Positions 1 through 9,313 of a DNA stretch of 64,000 bases are shown in pieces (positions within the stretch are counted from its first letter, which is position 1; each line of letters starts with the position of its first letter). The translations under genes were made by a program, and so were the position numbers. Source of the DNA: Actinomadura latina NBRC 106108 (GTDB lineage Bacteria; Actinomycetota; Actinomycetes; Streptosporangiales; Streptosporangiaceae); the NCBI RefSeq assembly GCF_001552195.1, contig NZ_BCQS01000003.1, positions 124,001 to 188,000 of the forward strand, in the 5' to 3' direction. A model generated the notes under the pieces. It made no database searches. It worked only from the letters and a program-made list of their open reading frames with translations, and was not told the origin of the DNA.

Positions 1-1
1 G

Positions 2-2005
2 TACCTGTTCAGCGGTCCACGGGGCTGCGGCAAGACGTCCAGCGCCCGGATCCTCGCCCGCTCGCTGAACTGCGAGAAGGGGCCGACGCCCGACCCGTGC
101 GGCGAATGCGACTCGTGCGTCGCGCTCGGACCGGCCGGGACGGGCCACATCGACGTGATCGAGATCGACGCCGCGTCCCACGGCGGCGTCGACGACGCCC
201 GCGACCTGCGGGAACGCGCCTTCTTCGCGCCGGTCGCGGCGCGCTTCAAGGTGTACATCATCGACGAGGCGCACATGGTCACCCGCGAGGGCTTCAACGC
301 GCTGCTGAAGCTCGTCGAGGAACCGCCCCCGCACCTGAAGTTCGTGTTCGCGACCACCGAGCCGGAGAAGGTCATCGGGACGATCCGGTCCCGGACCCAC
401 CACTACCCGTTCCGGCTGATCCCGCCGAGCGTGCTGCAGGACCTCGTCGAGGAGATCCTGCGGGCCGAGAACGTCCCCTACGAGACGTCCGCGCTGCCGC
501 TGGCGGTGCGGGCGGGCGCCGGCTCCGCCCGCGACACGCTCTCGATACTGGACCAGCTGCTCGCCGGGTCGGACGAGAAGGGCATCACCTACACGCGGGC
601 CGTCTCGCTGCTCGGATACACCGACTCCGCACTGCTGGACGAGGTCATCGCGGCCTTCGCGGCCCGCGACGGCGCCGCCGTCTTCGCCTCCATCGACCGC
701 GTGGTCGAGAGCGGCCAGGACCCGCGCCGGTTCACCGCCGACCTGCTGGAACGCGTCCGGGACCTGGTGATCCTGTCGAACGTCCCGGAGGCGGGCGGGA
801 CCGGGCTGCTGAACGTCCCGCCGGACGAGCTGGAGGCGATGCGGCGCCAGGCGTCCTCGATGGGGCCGGGCGAACTGACGCGCGCCGCCGACCTGCTGCA
901 CACCGGGCTCACCGAGATGCGCGGCGCCACGTCCCCGCGGCTGCTGCTGGAACTGATCTGCGCCCGCATCCTGCTGCCCGCGGCCTACGAGGACGAGGCG
1001 TCGATGTTCGCCCGCCTCGACCGGCTGGAACGTCAGGCATCCCAGGGCGGCCTCGCGGGCGGCCAGGGCGGCGGAGCCGGCCTGACGCAGGCCTTCGCGA
1101 CCGCAGCCCCCCCGCCCGCAACGCCGGTGCAAGCGCCGCCGGTGCAAGCGCGGGCGGAGCAGGGTGCCGGAGGACAAGGACGCGACGCCGCTGCTCAAAC
1201 GCGCGGAGAACACACCCCGCCCTCCCAGGGGGGCGACCCCACTTCCAGTGTCAACCAGCGCCCCGCCCCGGCACCACCAGAACACGGTTCTGTGGATAAC
1301 CGCCACGGCACACCTCGCGCCGGTTCGTCAGGCAACGCACCTGGTGCCCCCGCCGGAGCCGCTCCCGCCGGAGCCGGTCCCGCCCGAGGCGCGTCTGCTT
1401 CTCCGCAGGCGAATCCGGCCGGGGGTATGGACTTCGGGACCGTTCAGCGGTTGTGGCCGGACGTCGTCGAGGCGGTCAAGCAGAAGAGCCGCGCCACCTG
1501 GATGGTCATCATGGCCGGGGTACAGCCGGTGTCGCTGGACGGCAAGGTGCTGACCCTGGGCTTCGACGCGGAGGGGCGCCGCCTGGGCTTCGTCAACGGC
1601 GGCCGCGACACCGTCCTCCGCGAGGTCTTCAAGGAGCGGATGGGCGTCGACTGGCGCATCGAGACCGTCGTCGGCGGCGCGCCCGCGGGGCCTCCGCCCG
1701 GCAGGCCGGGCCCTAGCGGCGGGTTCGGTGGGGCGGCCACGCCGAACCCGGCACCACCGCCACGGCCGCCCGCACAGCCTGCCGCCCGGCAGCAGGCCCC
1801 GAAGACCGAACGGCCCCCGGAGCCGCCGCCGCCCCCGCCGGACGAGCCTCCGCCGCCCCCCGAACCCGCACCCATGGACGAGAGCGACGAGGTCGACCCC
1901 GAAGGAGACGCGGACGCCGACGGCACCGAGGCCGAGATGAACGGCATGGCGCTGATCCAGCGCGAACTCGGCGGCCAGATCATCCGCGAGATCGACAACT
2001 CGTAG
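2..2005 (+). CDS. dnaX: DNA polymerase III subunit gamma/tau, 5'-truncated by the window edge
   Basis: Clamp-loader ATPase of the replicative polymerase. The reading frame is open from base 2; by family comparison about 40 N-terminal residues are missing. Visible near the start are the Walker A region [12 protein letters not shown], the Cys cluster of the zinc module (NCEKG, then CGECDSC), the Walker B region IIDEAHM and the sensor TTEPEKV. A lid and a collar domain follow. The segment at about 1070–1430 is Ala/Pro/Gly-rich and linker-like. A conserved tau-type C-terminal domain lies around 1430–1670, and an acidic, proline-rich tail ends the protein. It heads the usual actinobacterial cluster with ybaB and recR. 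The internal ATG at 155 is not the start, because homologous sequence extends upstream of it. Confidence 0.97.
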   Translation, partial: YLFSGPRGCGKTSSARILARSLNCEKGPTPDPCGECDSCVALGPAGTGHIDVIEIDAASHGGVDDARDLRERAFFAPVAARFKVYIIDEAHMVTREGFNALLKLVEEPPPHLKFVFATTEPEKVIGTIRSRTHHYPFRLIPPSVLQDLVEEILRAENVPYETSALPLAVRAGAGSARDTLSILDQLLAGSDEKGITYTRAVSLLGYTDSALLDEVIAAFAARDGAAVFASIDRVVESGQDPRRFTADLLERVRDLVILSNVPEAGGTGLLNVPPDELEAMRRQASSMGPGELTRAADLLHTGLTEMRGATSPRLLLELICARILLPAAYEDEASMFARLDRLERQASQGGLAGGQGGGAGLTQAFATAAPPPATPVQAPPVQARAEQGAGGQGRDAAAQTRGEHTPPSQGGDPTSSVNQRPAPAPPEHGSVDNRHGTPRAGSSGNAPGAPAGAAPAGAGPARGASASPQANPAGGMDFGTVQRLWPDVVEAVKQKSRATWMVIMAGVQPVSLDGKVLTLGFDAEGRRLGFVNGGRDTVLREVFKERMGVDWRIETVVGGAPAGPPPGRPGPSGGFGGAATPNPAPPPRPPAQPAARQQAPKTERPPEPPPPPPDEPPPPPEPAPMDESDEVDPEGDADADGTEAEMNGMALIQRELGGQIIREIDNS

Positions 2006-2026
2006 CCGTCCGCACCGGAGCCGGGC

Positions 2027-2131
2027 TCACAAGGAGCGGATCACCCTGGCGGGGTTCCCTGCGGCCACGACGTCCGGGAGGACGATGGCGCCGCCGCCCA
2101 GCCACACGTTGCGGGGAGCGGCCGCGGACGC
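2027..2131 (-). pseudogene. Remnant of a hexapeptide-repeat acyltransferase C-terminus
   Basis: Read on the minus strand this stretch encodes [13 protein letters not shown] followed directly by [14 protein letters not shown] and a stop. Those are the two ends of the C-terminal left-handed beta-helix of maltose/galactoside O-acetyltransferase-like enzymes. In intact proteins about 20 residues lie between them, so an internal deletion is apparent, and no start or N-terminal half is present. It lies in the gap between dnaX and ybaB and is probably a dead insertion or the last trace of a lost gene. The family assignment rests on recognition of the motifs only. Confidence 0.55.
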
Positions 2132-2292
2132 CGTTGTTTGACTCGGGACAGGGGCGGGACCACACTCGCCAAGATCGCGACGGGCGTACTTACCGCATGA
2201 TGGCGCGAACCCGTAGTCTCGGGGGACGGACGTCCGGTGGCTGGCGGAGCGCCAGAGAGAAGGCCCTCGGGGGCCGGAAGAGGGAGTGCACC

Positions 2293-2682
2293 GTGGAACC
2301 CGGTGGTCAGCTGAACATGCAGGAGCTCCTGCAGCAGGCGCAGGCCATGCAGGAGCAGCTCTTCAAGGCGCAGCGCGAGCTCGCGGAGACCGAGGTGAAG
2401 GGCACCGCCGGCGGCGGGCTCGTCACGGCGACCGTCAACGGGCAGGGCGAGGTCGTCGGCCTGGCGATCGACCCGAAGGCCGTCGACCCGGCCGACCCGG
2501 CCGACACGGCGGAGACCATCGCCGACCTCGTCCTCGCCGCGATCCGGGACGCCGCCCGCGAGGCCCAGGAACTGCAGCAGGAGAAGATGGGGCCGCTCGC
2601 CCAGGGGCTCGGCGGCGGGCTGCCGGGCGGCGGCGACCTCCCCGGCGGCTTCCCCGGCCTCGGCGGCGGCCAGGGCGCCTGA
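2293..2682 (+). CDS. ybaB: YbaB/EbfC family nucleoid-associated protein
   Basis: Small dimeric DNA-binding protein found next to dnaX and recR in most bacteria; it is thought to affect nucleoid structure or recombination. The protein has 129 residues, with an N-terminal coiled helix rich in Gln and Glu ([14 protein letters not shown]), the conserved core [20 protein letters not shown] and a Gly-rich tail. GTG at 2293 is preferred because AGGGAG lies 6 nt upstream and because the family starts just before the MQELLQQ helix. Longer in-frame starts upstream would add atypical sequence. Confidence 0.92.
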   Translation: MEPGGQLNMQELLQQAQAMQEQLFKAQRELAETEVKGTAGGGLVTATVNGQGEVVGLAIDPKAVDPADPADTAETIADLVLAAIRDAAREAQELQQEKMGPLAQGLGGGLPGGGDLPGGFPGLGGGQGA

Positions 2683-2704
2683 GCGCGCACGGCGCCGCAC
2701 CGCG

Positions 2705-2732
2705 CACCACGCACCAAGCACCACGCACCACG
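2705..2732. repeat. Two tandem 14-bp repeats between ybaB and recR
   Basis: CACCACGCACCAAG is followed immediately by CACCACGCACCACG (13 of 14 identical), with a partial extra copy on the left. The repeat lies in the 3' flank of ybaB, before the recR ribosome-binding site, and overlaps no gene. It could be slippage-generated low-complexity DNA; no function is evident. Confidence 0.6.
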
Positions 2733-2765
2733 CATGACCGGGACGACTAGGAAAGGAGGGGTCCG

Positions 2766-3365
2766 TTGTACGAAGGGGTGGTCCAGAACCTCATCGACGA
2801 GCTGGGCAGGCTGCCCGGCGTCGGCCCCAAGAGCGCGCAGCGGATCGCCTTCCACCTGCTCGCCGCCGACCCCGCCGACGTCGAACGGCTCGGGAAGGCG
2901 CTCAAGGAGGTCAAGGACAAGGTCCGCTTCTGCAAGACGTGCGGGAACGTCGCCGAAGAAGAGGAGTGCCGGATCTGCCGGGACGCCCGCCGCGACCCCC
3001 ACATCATCTGCGTCGTGGAGGAGTCGAAGGACGTCGTCGCGATCGAGAAGACCCGCGAGTTCCGCGGCACCTACCACGTCCTCGGCGGCGCGATCAGCCC
3101 GATCGAGGGCGTCGGCCCGGACGACCTGCGCATCCGCGAGCTGATGCAACGCCTCGCGGACGGGACGGTGACCGAGCTGATCCTCGCCACCGACCCCAAC
3201 CTGGAGGGCGAGGCCACGGCGACGTACCTCGCCCGGCTCGTCAAGCCCATGGGCCTTACCGTCACCCGTCTGGCCAGCGGCCTGCCGGTGGGTGGCGACC
3301 TCGAGTACGCAGACGAGGTGACGCTCGGCCGCGCATTCGAAGGACGGAGGCTGCTCGATGTCTGA
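2766..3365 (+). CDS. recR: Recombination mediator protein RecR
   Basis: RecR acts with RecF/RecO in recombinational repair of gaps, as a ring-shaped DNA clamp. The 199-residue length is normal. Visible in order are the helix-hairpin-helix [11 protein letters not shown], the C4 zinc finger CKTC…CRIC at about residues 57–72, and the Toprim region (ICVVEESKD, then [13 protein letters not shown]). The start is TTG at 2766: AAAGGAGGG lies 5–6 nt upstream and the family N-terminus ([12 protein letters not shown]) begins there. It overlaps the next gene by 8 nt, so the two are probably translationally coupled. Confidence 0.96.
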   Translation: MYEGVVQNLIDELGRLPGVGPKSAQRIAFHLLAADPADVERLGKALKEVKDKVRFCKTCGNVAEEEECRICRDARRDPHIICVVEESKDVVAIEKTREFRGTYHVLGGAISPIEGVGPDDLRIRELMQRLADGTVTELILATDPNLEGEATATYLARLVKPMGLTVTRLASGLPVGGDLEYADEVTLGRAFEGRRLLDV

Positions 3366-3945
3366 CACCAACAGCCCGCAGGACTGGAACGCCCTCGCCG
3401 AGCGCGTGGCGTGCCACGTCGACAACTACCTGAACGGACTGGAGGCGGTCGCCCGCGGCGACGGCGGGACGCACACGATCCCGCTGCTCCTCCTCGAGGT
3501 GTCGCAGGTCATCCTGGCCGGCGCGCAGCTCGGCGCCAGCGCCGACGTCATCCTCCCGGACAACTGGGAGCCCGAGGTCGGCGACGACCCCGACCTCGAC
3601 TCCGTCCGGCAGGGCCTGTCCGAGCGCCTCGTCGCCCTGGACGAGTACGTCGAGGTCTTCGACCCGTACAAGGACACCGAGCCCACGTCCTACCGCCTGT
3701 CGGACGACCTGGTCGACGTCGCCAGCGACCTCGTCCACGGGCTCAGGCACTACAACCAGGACCGCCCCCTCGAAGCCCTCTGGTGGTGGCAGTACTCCTA
3801 CTTCAACCACTGGGGCAACCACGCCGGTGCCGCGCTGCGCGCCCTGCACGCCTTCGTCGCGAACGCCCGCCTGGACGTCGCGCCCGAAGTCGACGTCGCC
3901 CCCGAGGTCGCCCCCGACGCCGCACCCGAGGCAGCCACGGCCTAG
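3358..3945 (+). CDS. DUF5063 domain protein
   Basis: This 195-residue protein of unknown function commonly follows recR in actinobacteria. It is mostly helical, with the conserved block [19 protein letters not shown] followed by NHWGNHAG, which I recognise as typical of DUF5063. The C-terminal 25 residues are an Ala/Pro/Glu/Val low-complexity tail ([19 protein letters not shown]). ATG at 3358 lies inside the end of recR, which supports co-expression. No catalytic motif is seen. Confidence 0.85.
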   Translation: MSDTNSPQDWNALAERVACHVDNYLNGLEAVARGDGGTHTIPLLLLEVSQVILAGAQLGASADVILPDNWEPEVGDDPDLDSVRQGLSERLVALDEYVEVFDPYKDTEPTSYRLSDDLVDVASDLVHGLRHYNQDRPLEALWWWQYSYFNHWGNHAGAALRALHAFVANARLDVAPEVDVAPEVAPDAAPEAATA

Positions 3946-4316
3946 CCGGGCGCGCCGGGGCTCACCGGCGCGTCCAGTGCCGAGGCGATCACCTCGGCGG
4001 CCTTCTCGGCGTCCGGGCCGATCGGCCCGCCGTCCGCGGCGGCCCATGCGAACACCTCCAGGCCGTCGTCCCAGACGACCTGCGCCGCCCGGCCCCGGTA
4101 GGCGACGCGCAGCACGTCCTCGCCGTCCCCGGGCCGCGTCGCGGACACCTGCGGGGCCCGCCGCCGCAGCGCCGCGTACAGCGAATGCAGCGGGCCCCGG
4201 CGTACCCTCGGCAGCTCGTCGAACGCGCCCATCAGCTCTCCCATCAGCTCGGTCACCGCCGTGCGGACGCGGTGGACCACCGGTGGACGACCCGAACCGC
4301 GTCCCTCCGCCCACAC
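3942..4316 (-). CDS. Hypothetical protein, 124 residues at most
   Basis: Convergent with the DUF5063 gene, sharing its last 4 bases. The product has ordered-looking sequence (ATELMGELMGAFDELPR-like helix, then LRVAYRGRAAQVVWDDGLEVFAWA, a likely beta sheet), unlike the Arg/Pro-rich strings of false frames here. I do not recognise the family. The start is uncertain: ATG at 4316 gives the longest form, but an internal GTG (VVHRVRTAV) or ATG (MGELMG) is possible. It was kept because of its sensible composition and its fit between neighbours. Confidence 0.5.
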   Translation of the reverse strand: MWAEGRGSGRPPVVHRVRTAVTELMGELMGAFDELPRVRRGPLHSLYAALRRRAPQVSATRPGDGEDVLRVAYRGRAAQVVWDDGLEVFAWAAADGGPIGPDAEKAAEVIASALDAPVSPGAPG

Positions 4317-4430
4317 CCGCCGTTATCTAGACGCTTTGTCCTACTTCCGGGTGGTCCGCTGAGAAGATCCGCGTTTCCGGGCGGCGCGTTTCACACCCGC
4401 CGCTCCGTACCGGGCACGGGGATCGTTGCG

Positions 4431-4436
4431 GATAAT
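4431..4436 (+). promoter_or_regulatory. Candidate -10 box of a leaderless transcript
   Basis: GATAAT ends 6 nt before the GTG chosen for the LuxR/NB-ARC gene, the distance expected if the start codon is the first transcribed base. No Shine-Dalgarno sequence is visible. No good -35 element is seen. Confidence 0.35.
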
Positions 4437-4442
4437 GAGCCG

Positions 4443-7241
4443 GTGTCCCGCCCACTGATCTCCGCCCGGGAAGCCGAAGTCCTCGCGCTGCTCGGGGAGC
4501 ACCTCAGCAACGCGGAGATCGCCGCACGATTGGTCATCTCCGTTCGCACCGTCGAGTCGCACGTGTCCTCGCTGCTGCGCAAGCTGCAGTTGCCGGACCG
4601 GCGGGCGCTCGCCCGGCACGCGGCCCAGTTCGCCCGCGAGGAGCGGCCGGCGCCCGCGCTGCCGGCGCCGCTGACGGCGTTCATCGGCCGGACGCGGGAG
4701 CGCCGGGAACTGGCCGAGGCGGTCGGGACGCACCGGCTGGTGACCGTGGCCGGGCCGGGCGGGGTCGGCAAGACGCGCCTCGCGCTCGCGGTGGCGGCCG
4801 ATGCGGCCGGCGACTTCGAGGACGGCGTGTGGTTCGCCGACCTGGTCCCGGTCACCGAACCGGGGCGGGTGGGCGCGGCGGTCGCGGCGGCCGTGGGCGT
4901 CGGCGAGCAGCCAGGCCGCGACATCGACGACGCGGTGCCGGCCGCGCTGGCGGACCGCCGGGCGCTGCTGGTGCTGGACAACTGCGAGCACGTGCGCGAC
5001 GGGGTGGCGCCGTTCCTGGAGCGGCTGCTCGCGGCCTGCCCGCGGCTGCGGGTGCTGGTCACGAGCCGGGCCCGGCTGATGGTGCCGTTCGAGCGGATCT
5101 TCCCCGTCCCGCCGCTGTCGCGGGCCGGCGGCGACGAGTCGGAGGCGGTGGCGCTGTTCATGGACCGGGCGGCGGCGGTCGGGCGGCCGACCGGCCCGGC
5201 GGTCAGCGAGGGCGTCGTCGCCGTCTGCGAGCGGCTCGGCGGCATGGCGCTGGCGATCGAGCTGGCGGCGGCGCGGTGGTCCACGCTCGGGCTGGACGGT
5301 CTCACGGCGGGCCTGTCCGACCAGCTGCGGATCCTCACCGGCGGGCCCCGCGCCGACGGCAGGCACCGGTCGGTGCGGGCGGTGCTGGACTGGAGCCACG
5401 ACCTGCTGGAGCCGGAGGACCGGGCACTGCTGCGCCGGACGTCGGTGTTCGTCGCGCCGTTCACCGCCGAGGCGGCCGCCGAGGTCGCCGGGTTCGCCCC
5501 GCTCGATCCGGCCGCGGTCGTCGGCGGGCTCGGCGGGCTGGCAGAGCAGAGCCTCCTCGGCGTGGCACCCGCCGAGTCCGGCACCCGGTACCACGCACTG
5601 GAGACCATCCGCCAGTACGGGACGGAGCGGCTCGCCGACGCCGGCGAGCTCGCGGACGTCCGAGCCCGGCATCTGCGCTGGTGCCTGGCGAACGCGGCCG
5701 CCCTCGCCGAGACCGGGGGCGCGGACTGGCGCGCCCGGTTCGACGCCGTCGCCGAGGACATGCGGGCCGCCCTCACCTGGGCCGCCGACCGGCCGGAGCG
5801 GCGCGCGGACGCCTGCCGGCTCGCCTCGTCCATGGCCGGGCTGGCCTTCGCCCGCAACCTGCTCGGCGAGGCCCAGCAGCGGTTCGAGCAGGCGGCCCGG
5901 CTCGCCGACGAAGCCGAAGCCCCCGCGGCACTGCGGCAGGCGGCCGCGGTGGCCGGGTGCCGCAGCCTCGACGGCGACATGTTCCGCCTGCACCGCGCCG
6001 CCGCGGAGGCCGCCCGCCGGGCCGGGGACACCGCCGGCGCCGGCCGCGACCTGGCGTTCGCCGCGACCGTCGCGTACCGCTTCTCCAGCTCGTTCGAGCG
6101 GACCCCGCCCGCGGACGAGGTGGCCGCCATGCTCGCGGAGGCGCGGGAGCTGTCCGGCGACGCCCCGGCCGCCGAGGCGGCCGTCGCGCTGGCCGAGGCG
6201 GCGGTGGTCGCGGACGCGTTCGGCGCCGTCCAGGGCGACCCGGACAACCCGGCACACGAAACGGTGCGGCACGCCGGGCGCGCGGTCGAGCTCGCCCGGC
6301 GCGCGGGCGATCCGGTGGCGGAGTCCGCCGCCCTCGACGCGCTGTCCGGCGCCCAGAGCTGGGCCGGTGACGGCTTCGCCGCCGCGGGCGCCGCCCGGCG
6401 CCGGATCGATCTCCTGGCGTCCGGACCGCGCGGCCCCGCCGGCACGCACGAGCTGATGGACGCCCTCGCCATGGCCGCCGGAACCGCCGTCGGCGTGGGC
6501 GACCTGCCGGGGGCCCGCCGGTGGGGCGGGCGCCTCGCCGGCCATCCGCTGCTGGCCGAGGCGGGCCACCACGCCACGTCCTGGCTCCTGGTCGCGGACG
6601 CGTTCAGCGGCGAAGCCGGCGAGGTGCTCGCGACCAGCGTGCGGTTCCTCGACGCGTGGGAGCACAGCGGCCGCCTGCGGTCACGGTCGTCCGGCCCCGC
6701 CGCCGCGTCGGTCGCGATGATCCACGGCCTGCGCGGCGACCACGACGCCCGTGCCCGCTGGCTCGCGATCGTCGACGAGTCCGGCCCCGAAGCGGACCAC
6801 CGCCTCGGCTACGGCGCGGTCTTCGACGCGATGGTCCTGCTCCACCACGGGGACGCGGACGCGGCGCTGGAACGTGTCGCCCCGGAGCCCGACCAGGTGT
6901 GGAAGTGGGTCTGCTGGGTCTGGCTGCACTGGTACGCGGCGCTCCGGGCGGAGACGGCGGTCCTCGCCAGGCACCCGGATGCCCGCGACCGCATCGCCGT
7001 GGCCCGGACGACCGTCGCCGGCAACCCGGTCGCCTCCGCCCAGGTGGACCGGGCGGAGGCGCTGCTCGACGGCGACCCGCCGCGGCTGCTCGCGACCGCG
7101 GCGGCGTTCGACGCGGCCGGGTGCCACTACCAGTCGGCGCGCACCCTGCTCCTCGCCGGCGGCGAGCACGCCACCGCGGGCCGCGCCGCCCTCGCCGCCC
7201 GGGGCCTCCTCAGTTCACGGCCTGCTTCACCAGTGCGGTGA
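4443..7241 (+). CDS. LuxR-type HTH / NB-ARC ATPase regulator with helical-repeat C-terminus
   Basis: Large predicted transcriptional regulator of 932 residues. The HTH is N-terminal: LISAREAEVLALL followed by SNAEIAARLVISVRTVESHVSSLL, residues about 5–50, a classic LuxR-type helix pair. A P-loop ATPase module follows, with Walker A GPGGVGKTR at about 104–112, Walker B LLVLDNCEHV and a sensor LVTSR. The rest is Ala-rich helical repeats that probably sense a ligand or partner. The N-terminal HTH is unusual, since most LAL-type proteins carry it at the C-terminus. GTG at 4443 starts exactly at the HTH domain. The 3' end overlaps the convergent DUF1801 gene by 32 bp. Its target is unknown. Confidence 0.88.
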   Translation: MSRPLISAREAEVLALLGEHLSNAEIAARLVISVRTVESHVSSLLRKLQLPDRRALARHAAQFAREERPAPALPAPLTAFIGRTRERRELAEAVGTHRLVTVAGPGGVGKTRLALAVAADAAGDFEDGVWFADLVPVTEPGRVGAAVAAAVGVGEQPGRDIDDAVPAALADRRALLVLDNCEHVRDGVAPFLERLLAACPRLRVLVTSRARLMVPFERIFPVPPLSRAGGDESEAVALFMDRAAAVGRPTGPAVSEGVVAVCERLGGMALAIELAAARWSTLGLDGLTAGLSDQLRILTGGPRADGRHRSVRAVLDWSHDLLEPEDRALLRRTSVFVAPFTAEAAAEVAGFAPLDPAAVVGGLGGLAEQSLLGVAPAESGTRYHALETIRQYGTERLADAGELADVRARHLRWCLANAAALAETGGADWRARFDAVAEDMRAALTWAADRPERRADACRLASSMAGLAFARNLLGEAQQRFEQAARLADEAEAPAALRQAAAVAGCRSLDGDMFRLHRAAAEAARRAGDTAGAGRDLAFAATVAYRFSSSFERTPPADEVAAMLAEARELSGDAPAAEAAVALAEAAVVADAFGAVQGDPDNPAHETVRHAGRAVELARRAGDPVAESAALDALSGAQSWAGDGFAAAGAARRRIDLLASGPRGPAGTHELMDALAMAAGTAVGVGDLPGARRWGGRLAGHPLLAEAGHHATSWLLVADAFSGEAGEVLATSVRFLDAWEHSGRLRSRSSGPAAASVAMIHGLRGDHDARARWLAIVDESGPEADHRLGYGAVFDAMVLLHHGDADAALERVAPEPDQVWKWVCWVWLHWYAALRAETAVLARHPDARDRIAVARTTVAGNPVASAQVDRAEALLDGDPPRLLATAAAFDAAGCHYQSARTLLLAGGEHATAGRAALAARGLLSSRPASPVR

Positions 7242-7656
7242 TCCGCTCCTCCACCTCGGGCGTCACCTCGGTCAGGGCGAACGCGGTCGCCCACATCGGG
7301 CCGTCGTCCAGCTGCGCCGAGTCGTTGAACCCGAGCGTGGCGTAGCGCGCCTTGAACTTCGCCGCGCTCTGGAAGAAGCAGACGACCTTGCCGTCCAGCG
7401 CGTAGGCGGGCATCCCGTACCAGAGCCTCGGCGCGAGTTCCGGGGCGTTGGCGGTGACGAGGGCGTGGACCCGCTCGGCCAGGGCCCGGTCGGCGCCCTC
7501 CATCTCGGCGATCTTCGCGAGGACGTCCCGCGCCGCCTCCGCCGCCTTGTCCGCCTTCGTGCTGCGCCGCGCCGCCGCCTTCTGCTCCTGCGCGTGCTCC
7601 TTCATCGCGGCCCGCTCCTCGGCCGTGAATCCCTCGTAACCGCTCTTGCCGGCCAT
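7210..7656 (-). CDS. DUF1801 (YdhG-like) domain protein
   Basis: A 148-residue cytosolic protein. The N-terminal 50 residues are a charged helix (FTAEERAAMKEHAQEQKAAAR); the DUF1801 fold follows, with the signature PRLWYGMPAYALDGKVVCFF and the strand KFKARYATLGF. Members are annotated as iron-chaperone-like or of unknown function, so no reaction is claimed. ATG at 7656. It is convergent with the LuxR/NB-ARC gene and overlaps it. Confidence 0.85.
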   Translation of the reverse strand: MAGKSGYEGFTAEERAAMKEHAQEQKAAARRSTKADKAAEAARDVLAKIAEMEGADRALAERVHALVTANAPELAPRLWYGMPAYALDGKVVCFFQSAAKFKARYATLGFNDSAQLDDGPMWATAFALTEVTPEVEERITALVKQAVN

Positions 7657-7862
7657 GGTCGCTCCCGTAGTCGTCGCTCATGATCGGCCCGGACCGTCCC
7701 GCCGGGCTGATCGCCGTGGTCACAGCCTCCCCCGGCCGGCGTCCGGGCCGCCTCCGTGCTCACCACGGAAACCGCCACGGACGGCGGCACCGACGCCGGG
7801 CCCCCGCCCGCGCAGCCGTGCGGCCTGAGTTACCTGGTCGTAATGCATCGGTGCGCCGTCTG

Positions 7863-7868
7863 TAGACT
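7863..7868 (+). promoter_or_regulatory. Possible -10 box (TAGACT) upstream of lysC
   Basis: TAGACT fits the TANNNT pattern and lies 43 bp before the lysC start, in the only A/T-richer part of the 255-bp gap. No convincing -35 is seen at the right spacing. The rest of the gap (7657–7862) shows nothing I can assign. Confidence 0.25.
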
Positions 7869-7911
7869 CATCGTCCGGAACGCCTGACCCCGATCCGAGG
7901 AGCGCCCACCC

Positions 7912-9186
7912 GTGGCTCTAGTCGTGCAGAAGTACGGTGGCTCCTCCGTCGCCGACGCCGATGGCGTCAAGCGGGTCGCCCAGCGCATCGTCGCAACGAA
8001 GAAGGCGGGCAACGACGTGGTGGTCGTCGTCTCCGCCATGGGCGACACGACGGATGATCTCATCGATATGGCCAAGCAGGTCAGCCCCCTGCCGCCGGGC
8101 CGTGAGCTGGACATGCTGCTCACCGCCGGCGAGCGCATCTCCATGGCGCTGCTGGCCATGGCCATCGCGAACCTGGGCCACGAGGCCCGCTCGTTCACCG
8201 GCTCCCAGGCGGGTGTGATCACCGACGGCTCGCACGGCAAAGCCAAGATCATCGATGTGACGCCGGGCCGGATCCGGACCGCGCTGGACGAGGGCTCGAT
8301 CTGCATCGTGGCCGGCTTCCAGGGCGTCTCGCAGGGCACCAAGGACATCACCACACTGGGACGCGGCGGCTCCGACACCACCGCGGTCGCGCTCGCGGCC
8401 GCGCTGAACGCCGACGTCTGCGAGATCTACTCCGACGTCGACGGCGTCTTCACCGCCGACCCGCGCATCGTGCCCGCCGCGCACAAGATCCCGAAGATCT
8501 CCTACGAGGAGATGCTGGAGATGGCGGCGAACGGTGCGAAAATCCTGCATCTGCGCTGCGTGGAGTACGCGCGCCGCTACAACATCCCGATCCATGTGCG
8601 GTCCTCGTTCAGTCAGAAGGAGGGCACGTGGGTCGTCGACAGCAGCGAGATCGAAGGACAGGACATGGAGCAGGCGATCATCTCCGGTGTCGCGCACGAC
8701 CGGAGCGAAGCCAAGATCACCGTCGTGGGGGTGCCGGACAAGGTCGGTGAGGCCGCGGCGATCTTCACGGTGCTGTCCGACGCCGAGATCAACATCGACA
8801 TGATCGTGCAGAACGTGTCGGCGGCGTCCACCGGGCGGACCGACATCTCGTTCACGCTGCCGTCCACCGACGGGCAGACCGCGCTGACCGCCCTCAACAA
8901 GCTGAAGGAGCGGATCGGCTTCGAGTCGCTCCGCTACGACGACCGGATCGGCAAGGTGTCGCTGATCGGCGCCGGGATGCGCTCGCACCCGGGCGTCACG
9001 GCCAAGCTGTTCGGCGCGATCGCCGAGGCCGGCGTGAACATCGAGATGATCTCCACGTCGGAGATCCGGATCTCGGTCGTCGTCGCCCAGGACGACGTCG
9101 ACACCTCGGTCGCCGCCGCGCACCACGCCTTCGACCTCGACTCCGAACAGGTCGAGGCCGTCGTCTACGGCGGCACCGGCCGCTGA
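7912..9186 (+). CDS. lysC: Aspartate kinase (alpha, with probable internal beta start)
   Basis: Phosphorylates L-aspartate, the first step towards lysine, diaminopimelate, threonine and methionine. The 424-residue protein has the N-terminal kinase motif [10 protein letters not shown], the substrate motif [19 protein letters not shown], and two C-terminal ACT domains ([29 protein letters not shown]) for feedback control. Start GTG 7912 has GAGGAG 9 nt upstream. An in-frame ATG at 8665, preceded by GAAGGA at 8653–8658, would give a 173-residue regulatory beta subunit, as known for related actinobacterial enzymes; here that is inference. asd follows 127 bp downstream. Confidence 0.96.
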   Translation: MALVVQKYGGSSVADADGVKRVAQRIVATKKAGNDVVVVVSAMGDTTDDLIDMAKQVSPLPPGRELDMLLTAGERISMALLAMAIANLGHEARSFTGSQAGVITDGSHGKAKIIDVTPGRIRTALDEGSICIVAGFQGVSQGTKDITTLGRGGSDTTAVALAAALNADVCEIYSDVDGVFTADPRIVPAAHKIPKISYEEMLEMAANGAKILHLRCVEYARRYNIPIHVRSSFSQKEGTWVVDSSEIEGQDMEQAIISGVAHDRSEAKITVVGVPDKVGEAAAIFTVLSDAEINIDMIVQNVSAASTGRTDISFTLPSTDGQTALTALNKLKERIGFESLRYDDRIGKVSLIGAGMRSHPGVTAKLFGAIAEAGVNIEMISTSEIRISVVVAQDDVDTSVAAAHHAFDLDSEQVEAVVYGGTGR

Positions 9187-9313
9187 CCCTCCGCGCGGGC
9201 CGCGCCTCCCCGCGGGCGGCGCGGCTCCGCACGTCCGCCGCCGCACGTCCGCCTCCGGGCGGCGCCGCCGTGCGTTTCGGGAACCGCGCGCGGACGGCGG
9301 TAGTTCTGAGGAT

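Noticed and set aside
2006-2292. Possible SRP (4.5S) RNA gene near dnaX
   Set aside because: The conserved GGAAG…AGCAGC-type loop is not present in this gap; only the acetyltransferase remnant was found.
4341-6665. Long minus-strand open frame opposite the LuxR/NB-ARC gene
   Set aside because: It is antisense to clear regulator domains, is Arg/Gly/Pro-rich and has no recognisable motif; a GC-bias shadow.
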